NCBI GenBank assembly: GCA_005656395.1
Contig: SRSI01000050.1
Coordinates: 2,542,001 to 2,606,000 of the forward strand
Reading direction: 5' to 3'
DNA from: Strongyloides papillosus
Lineage: Eukaryota; Nematoda; Chromadorea; Rhabditida; Strongyloididae
Length of the DNA: 64,000 nt
A program made the position numbers and the translations under genes. This document shows positions 34,414-48,855 of the stretch, in pieces (the first letter of the stretch is position 1; the number at the start of each line of letters is the position of its first letter). Under the pieces are notes generated by a model. It searched no databases and was not told the DNA's origin. It saw only the letters and a program-made list of their open reading frames with translations.

Positions 34414-35989
34414 TGTGAAAAAAAGAGTTAGTCCTTTTCAACTACTTTACATTCTTTTTATTTTACATACTTATTTTTAATTCTAATTTAGAAAAATAAC
34501 ATACATTTTTATTATTTTCTATTTTTAAAAGAAACACTAATAAACTAACGTTTTTAGTAAATAGAAACAGTAGCCACTGGTGAAAGCATAAATTAGAATA
34601 GTTTTGTTTTTTTAATTTGGATATTTTTTCCAATAAAACATTCATAGAAATGAATATTGTTTTAAATGAATTGTTGTAGTTTCATACTAACACTTGTCAA
34701 TATGAAAAGTACAACATTAAATAATTATATTTTTTGTATAACCAAATTGTTTAACTAATAGAGATTTTGCTAAAAATCTTCGAACATTTGTTAACCAATC
34801 TCATTGGGAATAACAGCAAATGTCATCAAAGATATGTTTTATACATAGTTATCAAAATCATTTTATTTTTTACTAGTGGAGCTATTTTTAATTTGTTATT
34901 TAAAATTGAAAGTAAATTTTTTACCACGTATTATTTAATGATTATTTTTATTATATGCACTTTAATTTATTCTTACTAAAATTTTTAACCTTTTTCATAA
35001 TGTTTATGTCATTTCCAAAAAATATAGAATTTTATTTTTGGTGTCATTAAAAAAATAGATTATTATTTTTAAGATATAAAAAATTATTTTGCATTAAAAG
35101 ATATAATTTAATTAGAATTTCTCTATATTATTTTTATCATTGGATAGTCATAGAATTTAATCAAGCATTAATTTTTAAATATTTATAATTAATATATCTA
35201 ACATTTTTTATGGTTTTATCTATTTTGATGTTGAAAGTGTTTGTTTGGTTGAAATTTTTGAGCTTTAGACTTTCATTTTTACATATGATAGAAAAAAAAC
35301 TTAATGCCCCCTAGTATATTATCTTAAAAAGGGGATTATTATATAAATCTAAAATTAATTAATAATTTAAATATATGATACCCTATAAAATTATAATGTT
35401 CAGTAGTATGATGTAAATATCAGCTATGTAATTTCAAAAATACTAGACTTACACTCCTATATAACTGAATAACTTTTGCACATTCTTATAAGTTTCTAAT
35501 TACATTTTGAAGAAATTATATATATAATGAAAGCTAGTCTCAATACATCGCTAAAAATAAAGATAATAACATTCTAATTCCAAATGTTTTTAATTTAACA
35601 TTTTTCTTTCATTTCAATACTTTATCCAGTCTATGCCATTTTTGATTATTTCTTAATTTTGTTCATAATGTTTGATTTGTTTAATGAAGCAATCTAGCTA
35701 CCGGTTTTAAAAAGTTTCTTATTATATTTAGAGCAATAAAAAGTCATAAATAACTGCATATTATCTTGATATGGAGGATATATTTTAGAAGTGAACTTTA
35801 AATGTTAGATTTGTCATTTTTATTGATACTTTTTTTTTGTTTCAATGCAAAAGAGCGCTCATTAATATTGTTCCTTAACATAAATCTTCTGTGATTATAG
35901 TATAATTTAAGGATACAAAAACATTATTTTGTTGTACATAAATAATTTGAATTCTCAAAACTGTTAAATAGGGATTTATAATATTTCAA
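34414..35989. other. intergenic, ~1.6 kb
   Basis: Same-strand spacer between the SDR and PTB-RGS genes. A 70-codon hydrophobic frame at 34767-34979 is probably fortuitous (AT-rich DNA readily encodes Phe/Ile/Leu). No repeat or RNA gene seen. Confidence 0.5.
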
Positions 35990-37479
35990 ATGAATAAATC
36001 TCAAGTTTTACATAGACAATATATTCTTCTTTATCATGGTTACAGTAAGGTTACCTCGAATTTTAATTCTTTTGTATTAGAACAGGTTTGTTAGGGAATT
36101 TTTTTCCAATTTAAAAATAATTTTTACAGAGCATTGGATCATTAAAAAAGGACTCATTTATATCAACAACCGTTACATTAGAATTATTGGATTTTAATGC
36201 AAGTTATTATTTTCGAGCATATTATGATTAATATCTTTTTCAGATTGTTGTAAGAACATCATACAATTCAGAAATATTAAATTTACCTTACTCTGATTTT
36301 TGTGATTATGCAAAATCATCCAAAAAGCCGTTACACTTTGGTTTAATTTTCGAAGAAGGGACATCAAGAAACAAGAGATGCTACATATTTTCAATTGATG
36401 CAAATTTAGTTAATCATGCATTCCATGAAAAGTATTGTTCTCTTTTTAACTTTGAATGTTCTCAAAATTTTTCTATGTACTCTGAGTGTGATCAATTCCC
36501 CTCTGATGTTGATCAAATTGTTGAATCTACAAATTTTTTCCGAAATATTCTGTCAAACGATTTTATGGATTCTGTAAATGATATTGAAGATGCCAATGAT
36601 TCACCGATACATGAAGAATTTGTTGGTAATAGACAAAAACGTAAAGTTGAAGATAAATTATTATCTTGTCATTTACTTGCTAAACGACCTTCCTTAGGAG
36701 GTGATACATTAGATAAAGAGGATACTTTTGAGTATAGCGAATGTTATTATCGTACATCAGAGAAGGATAATAATCCTGATACAAAATTACTATCCGAAAC
36801 ATCTTCAAATGCACTTTTATTTTATAGAACACTAGATGATGAAACACTAAGGAAACCCTTCATGAAATTCCTGGAAGAACAATTTTGTCAAGAAAACTTA
36901 ATTTTTTATATAATCGTTAACAAATATAGGGTTGCTAAGGATGTATCAAAACGAATTGATATTGGAAAAGAAATAATTCAAAATCATTTAGAGGAGTCAG
37001 CTTCAGATCAAATTAATATAGACGATAAAATACGAAAAGAGATTTTTAAAAAATCAAACGAAGGAGATTATGGTGTTGATTTATTTGACGCTGCACAATT
37101 TCAAATTACTGAGATGATGAAATTTGATTTATGGCCTCGTTTTTTAAAAACGATCAAAGAAAAACAAGATGCTTTTTCACCGTTAGATGAACAGAAAGAA
37201 TATTTAAATAAACCAAGATTATCTTTACATACTTTAAAAAACAAGTTACTTGGAAGAAAAAATAAGAAAAATAATGATACTATAAATTATATTTTGAATA
37301 GCAGTAGTTCTCAGAAATCTGTAGAACGCTTTTCTATTCACGTAGATTCACTTGGACAAAGTTTTAGATCAACAAAAAGTTCGAAGTTGGATAAAATGTT
37401 TAAGAATTATAGTCAACATAAAAATAGTCTTTCAAGGTCCCTGTCATCAAAAGAAATCAAGACACTCCATAAATTATAA
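35990..37479 (+). CDS. PTB-RGS protein (RGS12/14-Loco type)
   Basis: Exons 35990-36085, 36130-36198 and 36244-37479 give 466 residues. Intron 2 needs a GC donor (AAT|GCAAGT) to keep the frame. Residues ~10-130 look like a phosphotyrosine-binding domain (YILLYHGYSK, SFISTTVTLELLDF, LPYSDFCDYAKSS, HFGLIFEEGTSRNKRCYIFS, HAFHEKYCSLFNFECS). Residues ~240-365 are an RGS domain that speeds GTP hydrolysis by G-alpha: SNALLFYRTLDDETLRKPFM, EEQFCQENLIFYI, INIDDKIRKEIF, and FQITEMMKFDLWPRFLK, closest to the RGS10/12/14 group. Basic Ser-rich C-terminus. No PDZ, RBD or GoLoco segments are visible, so it is shorter than RGS12 or Loco; upstream exons might exist. Confidence 0.8.
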
Positions 37480-38366
37480 TTTTTTAAATTTATTTAAAAA
37501 ATATTAGTGTTTTTACTCTTTTCAGTTTAGTAAAAATAATAATAATTATTTTTTCTTATAATTATTTCATATATCAATACGAATAAATAGAATATGCTTT
37601 TAACTCATGTTATAATTGGAAACTGTTGTTGCTATAAAAAAATGGAGGATAAAATTATTTTATATTAATTTTTAAAAAATAATTTACAATTTTAATTTTT
37701 TTATTATTTCTTTTAAGAAAATATAAATTTTTTATTAACTTCTCAATTAGGTAATACTTTGGAAGCAATATTATTGAATTAATCTAAGTGTATTTACGAA
37801 TTAATGTTTAAAATAATTACTAAATAATCACATTTACGTTAAAAAAAACTACTTTTTACTTAATTTGATTATGTAATTAGTAACAATAATACTTTTTTAA
37901 TTGTTGTTACTTTGGTATTTTCTTTAGTACCGTTTTTCATTATGTTTAAATTTCATCTTATAAAATTAGTGAATTGGTTAATAAAATTGCTTTCATATTA
38001 AAAAAAAATGTAATAAAATATTATTTTGTCTTACAATAAGATCGAATTCTCATTTAGTGTAAAATTTATAAACCCGTTTGTGTAAAAATAGAAACTTTAG
38101 ATATTTTATTTAAATTTTTATACTGATCATTTACTTATCATAATGATGAAACTTTTTTGCTGAACTTTATAACTATTTTATTAAAATTTTATAAAAAAGT
38201 GTCAAATTATTTTACAACTGTCTAAATTAGCTTATAAACGATTTAATTAAAGAAAAATTAATATTACATTAATTGTAAAAATTTTATTATATACTTGTAA
38301 TTCAAATTTTTTGTGCAAAAAATAACTTTTAAAATAAGCAATTCTAAATAAAAAAGGTAGTCTAGA
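37480..38366. other. intergenic, ~890 bp
   Basis: AT-rich same-strand spacer. No feature. Confidence 0.5.
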
Positions 38367-39946
38367 ATGCCATCAAATTCAATTCTTAAATTACCATATT
38401 TACAATCAAGGAATGATGTAAACATCGCTGAAGACTTAAACGACAATATCCGATATAAAAAAGGGAAAATTTCATCACACAATAAAGAAATGGTTTCAAT
38501 TAATGTTAAAGTGAATGTTAAGAATAAGAAAAAGAGTCATAAATTAAGTTCACCGTCAAGTGAAATAACTCCAACACTTATTATAGCTGTGGAAAATAAT
38601 TGTCAAAATAATTTTATTTTACCACTAAATTCAAATAATAGAATTGTCAGAGATTACAAATTTTTGCAGAAGGCACAAACGAATGAACAAGTTGTTAATT
38701 TAGTTGATGAACCAAAAATAAAAAGAGTAAATACTTTCGCCAATGTACATGAAATAAAAAGCAATAATAAAATTGTTGAAAAATTTACAAATTTTTTTGA
38801 AGACGTCAAATATTTGACTAATGTTATTGCTACCTTTTTGTATGTTGTTACACCTCCTACAAGAACAAGTATCGTCCGAAAAGCTGCCTTTCATCCACCA
38901 CCTAGAGGAAAAAATTATTTTTTAACCAATAATAGTGTATGTTAAATTATTCTTTTTACAATAATTAATATCTAATTTAGGAATTTAATAATATAGTTTT
39001 TAAATCTGCAGAAGAAGCACATGGTTGTAAAAATGTTATTTTATGTTTACCAGCACTTATTGATCAAAGGCATATTTCTGTAGATCTTTTTCAACAAATA
39101 TTAAGAACAAGAGTAAAAATTATTGAGAATAGGCTAAAAACAAAAATAGTAACACTTTTATGTAGATGCGCTCATTCATGTAAAACAAACAAAAAGTCTC
39201 CATATCTTTTGATTTTTTCTCAACCCAATAGCAGCGATATAGGGAGTGGTATGTTAACAGATCCTAATTTTGTTGACATAGCTGATTATTTAAATATTGA
39301 TGTACTTGTATATGATTATGGAGGATTTGGGTTGAGTCAATCAAAACCTGGTGAAGAGGAACTTTTTGCTGATATTGATGCCGTTTATGAATACGCCTGT
39401 GATGGTTTAAAATATCCCTCAACAAACATTTTACTCTTTGGTTTTAGCATGGGAACAGCTGTCAGTACGTACCTTGCTTCAAAAGTTAACGATCTAGCTG
39501 GTCTTATCTTATTAGCACCATTTACAAGTCTTTTAAGAGTACTTTTTCAAAAACCTAAAGAAGAAAAAACCAGTAGAGTTGATCAATTTGTTACTGTTGA
39601 TAGAATTGGTAATGTCAAAGCAAAAACACTTATTATCCATGGAACTAATGATTCAATGGTTAGTATCAAACATGGTATGATACTTTTTTCAAAACTTTCT
39701 GATCCAGCTGAACCATTATGGATACAAGGTGGGACACATCAATCAGTTTATAGTGAAAAAGTCACATGGAAACGTATTAAGAAATTTTGTAAACATGAAC
39801 TTCATTTAAAGGATAAATGGAAAAAAGCTGTTTATCTTAAGAAAAAGCGTCGTCGACCAATTACAATTACAAATGTGTGTCAAAATTCTATTCTTAATTC
39901 ATCGCTCTCCAATAATGATTTAAGTGAAACTTCAAGCAAAACTTAA
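38367..39946 (+). CDS. alpha/beta-hydrolase, ABHD17-like
   Basis: Exons 38367-38936 and 38981-39946 (44-nt intron, phase 0) give 511 residues. The first ~150 are basic and disordered. The hydrolase domain has VLVYDYGGFGLSQSKPGEEE, the YEYACDG region, the nucleophile elbow LLFGFSMGTAVSTYLAS (Ser in GFSMG where ABHD17 has GQSIG), LILLAPFTSLLRVLF, the acid in LIIHGTNDSMVSIKHG, and the His in PLWIQGGTHQSVY, so the triad is complete. ABHD17 proteins are depalmitoylases; they carry an N-terminal Cys cluster for membrane attachment that I do not see here, and the long N-terminal extension is unusual. The catalytic role is therefore likely, the substrate unknown. Confidence 0.82.
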
Positions 39947-41053
<1,107 letters not shown>

Positions 41054-42673
41054 TTTACTGAAGACAAGAAATTTGTTATTTCAAGAAATTTATAGAGTCT
41101 ATACATAAGATAAGCTTTTTAGATTAGTTATTAAATTAACATTCTATTACAAAATTTCAATTAATCAAATTATTTTACTAAATGTACAAATGTATGGATG
41201 ATATAATACATAGTAATATTCTGTTACAAAAAAAATTATTTTTATATTTACTTTTCTTTATTATGTAATGCTTATTTGAGGTCATAAAAATACTCTTGAA
41301 ATGCATATTTTCTATTATTTGTAGCATTTTCAAATTTAACGAGAAACATATTTTCTTCTTTCAAAATAAATAAATAGATACGCCATTTAATTTTATTTAG
41401 TGTATCATTAGGTATGGAATATTTGATTTTTAATTTCTTTATATGACAATCTTCGGTTTTATCATTTCATATAAATTTTTTTGTACCTTATCTATGCAAA
41501 CTATCTAGTGTATAAAAACTTTTTTAAAAAGGCAATTATTAAAAAGATAAATTATATAACGAGACCATAAAAAAAGAGTATTTTGACACAAAAAAAACTA
41601 TAAAAACATATATAGCGTGAGGAAATTAAATGCCTTAAAAACATCGTTTAATTTATTTGCTTATTTTTTTTTGATAGAAACAATTAAATATTTATATCCC
41701 AAAAAAAATAACATAAATATCCATATTTATTTTGCATCAAATCAACCGTCAAAAAACATTTAAATAAAAAAAAATATCTGAAGATTTTTCCAAAATAATT
41801 TCTTAAATCTTGACCTTGTCAACTTCAATATTCATTAATGTAAATCTGATATTGTAAAATAATACGAATATATAGCTGTGAATGTTTAAAAAAGACAAAA
41901 ATAGAATGTTAGAAAAATAAAAGATATGTATTTTAAAAAAACGTTAACATATTTCAATCAAAGAAATATTTTGATTGAGATTTTGTCTTTATAAATATTT
42001 AAGCATTATACACATATTGGATATATATTTTCACTATATTATATTTTTGATAAAACAAAAAAAATGCCATGTCTTTTGAAGGAATCTCATTTTCATGACA
42101 ATCTGTTAACTTTTTCTTTGTTCATCTATCATTTTTACAAATAAACAGAAGTATACTCAAATTTTTTTCCCTCAATTCATTAAAGCCTCCCATTTGCCTC
42201 TAATTAATAAAAATCACAACACATTTTAGCTTTTTAAACTTAATAATAAAAAAAAATTGTTGAAGCTTCTCATACATACACATTAATTTTATATTCTTAG
42301 AAAGTTTTTATTATCTCTTATTATTATTCACATTATATACACATTTTCTTAATGGATTTAGAAATATCTATTAATGCTAATTCAAATTTACTTTATTGTG
42401 CTCATAAATTATAATAAAAATTTACCTTCCATTAAGCTTATTAAAAAAAATCAAATTTCCCTTTTTTATTTTTCTATTATTTCTTCAATATAAAGAAGCA
42501 TAAATTATTTATTGTTCTGTTTTCTGGAAACATTTTTGACATTTCCTCAAATATATTTTCTACGACCAGACCATTCTTTATTCTTAAAATTTTTTATTCT
42601 CAAATTTATTTTATGTAGTATCTTCATTTGACAAAATTTCCTAAATACATTTTAATCTTTAAGTTACAGAAGA
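41054..42673. other. intergenic, ~1.6 kb
   Basis: Very AT-rich, with long A and T runs and short homopolymer tracts. Nothing coding is supportable. The last ~500 bp are pyrimidine-rich and probably hold the promoter of the four-TM gene. Confidence 0.5.
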
Positions 42674-44236
42674 ATGGAAGATAGGAGAACATCAACAGGA
42701 TTGTCAAAAGAAAAGGATAGTCATCAAAAAATATCTTCACCGACATTCTTTTCTCCTAAAACTTCAGAAATAACATTTATAGATATATCTTCATTAGCAC
42801 CAAGAGGAGAACATAGTTTGAAAAGTCTTATACATCTAGAAGAATTACCAAATACAAAAAAATTATCACACAATTATATTCCTCCACCATTACCAGAAGG
42901 TTCAAGACTTTTTGAAATATATACAACCCATCAAAACCAGGCAAGTTTTTCATTATTACTTTGATACATCATTTTTTCTTTATATCATATCTCTCTGTAT
43001 TCTTGTTTATTTACATTTACTCTTCATATCTAATATCTAAATAATTACTTCAAAAGAAAGTGCTAAAAATCCCAAGAATATAATCTAAATATATATATCC
43101 ATAATAATTCATCTCTTATCATTTACACACCCATACAATTTCCCAAACTCCAAATGAATATTCCCTAGAGATTCGTTAAATTAAAGCCATCTGCTATATC
43201 CAATATCTTATTGTCCCGATTAACATATATTTTATTTTAAATAAAGAATCATATCAAATTTCTTCTCCATATAAAAATATCCTTACACTTTTATTATAAC
43301 CTTTAATATAAATACATAAAAATTTATATAACATCATGCATCATCAAAAGTTAACTTTTAATGGACTTAAACATTTAATATTTTTATAAATACTATAATT
43401 ATATTTAATTTCATTTTGCTCTTTTCTAGTCACCATATTATTCAACTTCCTCATCAACAACAAAAACTATTATGGATGGTGATTCATGTCTAACTTCACC
43501 TTCGGATTCAAGAAAAGGTAGAGCAAGTTTCAATGTTACTTCTATACCACAGAGACAAAGTATGAGCTTAACGTTAGATCCAAATAGAAAATCATCTTTT
43601 AGTGAAAAACAGGATATGAGAAAAGAAGAAATTGTTAATGAATTATTAAATTTAATTGATAGATTAAGTAAGTTTCACTTTATTTATTTTAATAAATTAT
43701 ATCTTCTAGTAAACTCTCGACGACTCTACCTTACATTTCTTGATCTTTTTATTTCACTTTACGCAATAGTGTCATCCATAATCTTCATGAATTCAACACC
43801 CCTTATTAAGGAAGAAATCCATTATATGTATACACTTCTCCTCGTCTATGGATGGGGAAAATTTCTCGTATCATTAACGTATATCTTTTCATATCTACAA
43901 ACCAAAACAAGAATAACATCCTCAATTGGTGGTGGTTTTCAAATCATTGTTGGTGTATTGACGATATTTTTTTACATTATCATCACACTCTTCACATTAA
44001 TTGTTGGAGTAATAGGTTTCTATAAATGTTTATTCTTGAATAATTTAATTGAATACAAAGATGAAAATGATCAGTACTACACAACACCAAATGCATACAG
44101 AACAACATTGTGTATTTTTACATTACAGATATGTTCAGTTGTTGTGAAATGCTGTTGCTGTAAAAGTGATAAGAAGAGAAGAACACTTAATGACCATACT
44201 AAAAAAGATACCAATGAAATAAATGAACTTCCTTAA
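42674..44236 (+). CDS. unrecognised four-TM membrane protein with Ser/Pro-rich N-terminus
   Basis: Exons 42674-42940, 43430-43667 and 43710-44236 give 343 residues. Intron 1 is long for this window (489 nt) and uses a GC donor (CCAG|GCAAGT). Intron 2 is 42 nt. The first ~170 residues are polar, rich in Ser/Thr/Pro and charged residues. Four hydrophobic segments follow (YLTFLDLFISLYAIVSSIIF; YMYTLLLVYGWGKFLVSLTY; IIVGVLTIFFYIIITLFTLI; LCIFTLQICSVVV), and the tail begins with four consecutive Cys (CCCCKSDKKRR), a likely palmitoylation cluster beside basic residues. The topology resembles MARVEL or tetraspan proteins, but there is no diagnostic motif and I assign no family. Confidence 0.7.
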
Positions 44237-46157
44237 TAACGAACTATTAATCTCAAAATTGATTTTTAATTAACATGTAGAACATTTTTTTATTTTTTTA
44301 ACAAAGAATAAAAATCTTAGTTCTAAATAAACAATAATAATATGTACATTTTTTTAAATAAATTAACTTTCTATAAATATCAGTGTTTATATATTGCCAT
44401 TAAAATGATATTTTTAGCAAAAATTTAATTACAACGAAAATTATTTATGTTCAATTTACCAAATTATTCATATTGTAGTTTATTTTATCTTTAAAATGAT
44501 TTTAAGATAAATTTATTGAGTTTATACTTTATCATTATACTTTTCATACAAAAAAAAGCTTTTATTTCACCATTTTTTAAAGGTCTAATATTTTAAAACT
44601 TTTTACTTCAATACCTTATAAAGTATACTATTTTTTAAAAATACTTTACATTATGAAAACCAAATATTTTACTTTTTACTTACTTCAAATAGCTTTTAAT
44701 AATAAAATTATTTGTTTATCCAAGAAATGACATACTACGTCACATCTCAATTTAAAACTTCCTTGTACAGAAATTTTAAACACTTTTTTTGTGAGAATTT
44801 AAAAATAGATATAATTAAATATTTTTTTTAATGAAAAGATTTTATTTGTACAAGTAAATTGTAGTAAAACTAATAGAAATTCTAAAAGTTTTTAAAAAAA
44901 CCCAAACATAAATAAAGTAGAAAAATTTAATTTTTATTGTAATTATTTACACTTTATAAAGTATAAAAAAATGAATTGTTATAAAAGAACATACAAACAT
45001 AAAAAAATAAAATTATTATGTATTTAAAAATGAATAGAAATTAAAAAATTCAAGAAAAGATTGTTATTAATAACATAAAAAAGCAGCTTTTTTCAAGAAT
45101 AGCAGAAAAACTTGATTCTTGGTTTAATTTGATGCTATTTGTAAAAAATAATTTTCATATAATTACATTACATTCACCAATGATCGTTGGATATATAATA
45201 ATATTATTATTAAACATATTATGTTATAAGTTAATTTATTAAGAAAATATGTTTATTTTATAATTACCACATATTATAATGTCTTACTGAAATATTTAAT
45301 ATTATAAATTTTAAAATATTATTTACCATAATTTTGAGTTGTGTTTAATTTAATCCATGTAATTTAATAAAGCATGACTAATTTTAATGGTATTTAAAGT
45401 GAAGTAGAATTTACGGATTTAATTTGTTCATATATTTCATCTCATTTTATTGTAAAAAATTTTTTAATAAATCTTTGTACACAATAAACTGTTTTGTGAA
45501 AGTGTTGCAACTGAAATGATGTCAAACTTTAAAAATCTCTAAATAAATACAAAAAATGATACTTTTTCAATAACAATTTATTTAAATCTTATACACTGTG
45601 AAAAAGAAGGAATTTAAGAAAACATAATCAACGCATAATAATAGACATTAAAATATTTATTCCCTAAAAATATATAAACTATTAAAAAAAACAAAACAAA
45701 TTAATTTTTTAAATGTATCTTATGAACAAAAAAAAGACCTTTGTATATGTATATTCAAAGTATAGCTTCAAAAATTCCACAGGATACTTTTTAGTTTTAA
45801 AATTACATATTTACATTGATTTTTAACAAAATATTTCAATTATAATTTAAAAAATTGGCCATAAATAATTAATTATGAATCATAATACATATCCATGCCA
45901 GAGATTAATTCCTTATTAAAAAGTTAATATAGTAGTAGAAAAATAATTATTTCAGCTTCCGGTTTAATTTTGAATTTAAATACTTTAGGTTCACTGAGAT
46001 AAAAACCAGGCGGATTCCATGATTTATTCTTTAATATTAATACTTAGTTGAATCTCGATAACAGACTTCCATGATGGAATAACTTTACCCTCACTTGAAA
46101 GAGCATAAAAATTAAATATACTTTTTTATTAATGAAATAAAACAAATTGAAAAAAAA
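44237..46157. other. intergenic, ~1.9 kb
   Basis: Convergent 3' flanks of the four-TM gene (plus) and of the EP400-type gene (minus). Extremely AT-rich, with no frame or repeat I can support. Confidence 0.5.
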
Positions 46158-48327
46158 TTACAAACTCAATTTCTCCTTTAATATATAAGATGGTCCAGAA
46201 GCTTGAGGAACTCTTTGAGGTGGCTGTTGATGTGGGGCTGGCTGTGACTGTTGCTGCGGTTGTTGTTGTTGAGTTTGTTGTGATTGCTGTGATTGTGGTT
46301 GTTGTTGGGATGATGGTGGTTTTGTTATATATCGATGAGTTGAGACTGTCTTAACAATGTTAGGATGCCCACTTTGTACACTATATATATAATTACCTGA
46401 ACCTTGAATTCTATTTGTCGGCATTTGATGAATTTTTCTTCCTGTACCTGCAGGATACATCGTTCTAACCGGTGGTCTAGTTACATTTTGTGGTGTAGGA
46501 TGATTTTTACTTTGTACATATTGGAAACTTGCAATTCTTGGTATTCCTCTGTCTCCAGAATTAACTACAACAGGTGGATGATATTGTTGTTGGGTGGATG
46601 TTTGTTGCTGTGATTGTGGCACACTTATAGGAGATTGCGTTGGTTGCTGCTTTTGTGGACCTTGTGAATGATATTGTTGAATAGTTGTAGTACCAGAGCT
46701 TGTACTACTACTTTGACTTAAATTGCTTGTTCTATTACTTTGAACACTAAATCTTCTTTGATGACTTATATCACCAGCTTGAATATACCTAGTGGTATTT
46801 CCTTGTCCGGTATTGTTAATTGTTAATCCACCACTTCTATATGTCATAGGCATTAGTTGTGGGGTTTGGCCAACATTCATTTGTGAACCAGAAATATTTA
46901 CAGGTCTTCTTGCTATTTGTATTGTCCTTGTCGGTCCAATATTAGAATAATCAGATCGAACAATAGGTGCTTGTTGTCTAAAGACGCTACTATCACTAAA
47001 GTCAACTCTTTCAATTGTTGTACAATCAACTGGATCAAGGAATGAGTTATTATTTCCAACACATAGTGCTGTCTTCTTGAAAGGTGTACTTCTATCATGA
47101 TAATCTTTGACTCTTTGATTCATTGATGCAATTGCATTATCAATATGAGATGGCTTAGTTGGCTGAGATGTATCATTTTTAATCCAATTTTTCAATTTAT
47201 AATTGGGATCAGAGAAGTTTTTAATAGAAAATCTATTTTCTGGTGGTATACTTAGTCTTTCATTCAAGCTTTTCTTCATACCATCAGAAAACTCAGTATA
47301 ATCAACATTCGTTTTCGGTACAAGACTAAAAGTAGACTTCTTTAATGGCTGCGAGACTATAACTTTAGCTTCAGCTGCTATAGAAAGTTTTAATATTTTT
47401 TTAGCATCATGTAAGTAGAATTCTTCCAATCTCTTTTTACCATGCCTCTTCCTGAATGAATGTTCAGCTTGTGAAATTTGTACTTTTCTCAATTTTCTAC
47501 CAATCAAATCATATACCTGATCTCTGCCTTCTTCTTTTGGCACAATACTATGTAAGTATCTTAAATGACATTGTCTTGCTGGTCGATATACTTTACTATA
47601 CTTATTTACAACACTTTCAACATATAACCAATTTGGCAATTCACGACAACGGGATGAAGCAAAATCAACACTTCGAATATTTTGATCTATCGCTACAGCT
47701 TTAAATAAGAAGTAATCTTCAACAACATTCCAATTAATTTGCTCATAATCAGATTTAGCATTATATGGAAAACCTCGTTCATTATAACCAAGCCATGGTT
47801 TGTTGAAAACATTATAATCTATCGCTGCTCTCAATTCACCAAATAAGATTGGATCACAACATGTTGGTGGTATTCTAGGACAATTATAAGTTTCTCCTCC
47901 GATTACTGTACGTCTAATTCTTTCCTCAGTCTCCATTGGAATAGGTGATGGAGCTGCAGTATCAGGACAATCTTTTGGTGAACTTTCCATACTTATTACA
48001 GCTGACGCAGAAGGACTATATCTTTCATTTGTACGAAGGTATTCGTTAATTGCATTTGTTTGGTTGGTATCAACGTTAATTACACCTAATTTATTATTTT
48101 GTTTTCTCTTTGGCCATTCATAAATATGTGATGGTAATTCTGCCTCTGTCATAAGATCACTTCGGTACAAGAAGTACTGTGATTTATCATAATATGTTAA
48201 TTCAGAATCATATTGTGTTAGTGGTGGTGATAATGGTGCATATGTCTAAAAAGAAAATTGAATGATAAGAAAATAATGAAAAAAAACTTACAGGAACATC
48301 GAAACATGTATGTGGTATCAGCAAAAT
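46158..48327 (-). CDS. ssl-1: EP400/Domino-type SANT module, C-terminal part of ssl-1
   Basis: Two exons are secure: 48292-48327 (ILLIPHTCFDVP) and 46158-48245, joined by a 46-nt intron. The sequence DVP|TYAPLSPPLTQYDSEL and FLYRSDLMTEAELPSHIYEW matches the conserved (D)VPIWAPPTPP..FLYD..VM.ESELP segment that follows the ATPase in EP400 and Domino. A SANT domain comes next (INWNVVEDYFLFKAV, WLYVESVVNKYSKVYRPARQ, CHLRYLHSIVPKEEGR), then a Gln-rich tail. In EP400/TIP60 complexes this region contacts the acetyltransferase module. How it joins the ATPase part is unclear: that part ends in a stop at 48856. A candidate upstream exon is 48427-48450 (MERASTIE|GTAACA), which would make this a separate gene. 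Confidence 0.8.
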
Positions 48328-48855
48328 CTATAAAATAAAATAAAAATATTAAGATTAAATATATAAAAAAAATTGTAAATAAAAAGTGTTTGAAACTTTA
48401 AACAGAGAACCCCAGCATCTTGTTACTTCGATTGTAGAAGCTCTCTCCATTGTTGTTTTCCTTTTATTTTTACCATAACTTCTCAGGTAAACAGTAGAGA
48501 GATGCTGCCATACAACCCAAGAGCCAAGGTTCAATTTGAAGAAAAACAACAACAGGGTTTTATGAGAGCGAACAACAATCAGTAAACAAGAATTTTATTA
48601 ATTTTAAAATTAATATCATAAAATATACATAACAATAAAAAAATTTAAATATTTACATATTATAAAAGTTAATTTTGAAGCTTTTTGCTAGGTGAAACTA
48701 CCAAGTATACATATATATATAAGAAAAAAAAATCTACAATTAAATAGAAAACTCTCAAAGGAACATAATAAAAAGAATTTTTTTTCTATAAAATATACAA
48801 TATAATAGAAAAATAAAGGAGATCTATCTATAGTAGTATGAATCAAAGTAATATA
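48328..48855 (-). other. ssl-1: junction between ssl-1 ATPase and SANT modules
   Basis: Holds the 3' flank of the ATPase part (AT-rich, AATAAA-like motifs on the minus strand near 48600) and a GC-richer block at 48380-48560. One minus-strand frame of that block is open for 66 codons (VWQHLSTVYLRSYGKNKRK, then TTMERASTIEVTRCW). The block could be a first exon of the SANT module, a missing internal exon, or a promoter/5' UTR. No acceptor-like AG is visible directly upstream of it. Confidence 0.35.

Noticed and set aside
34767..34979. 70-codon hydrophobic frame
   Set aside because: Phe/Ile/Leu-rich composition is what AT-rich DNA gives by chance; no acceptor or family support.
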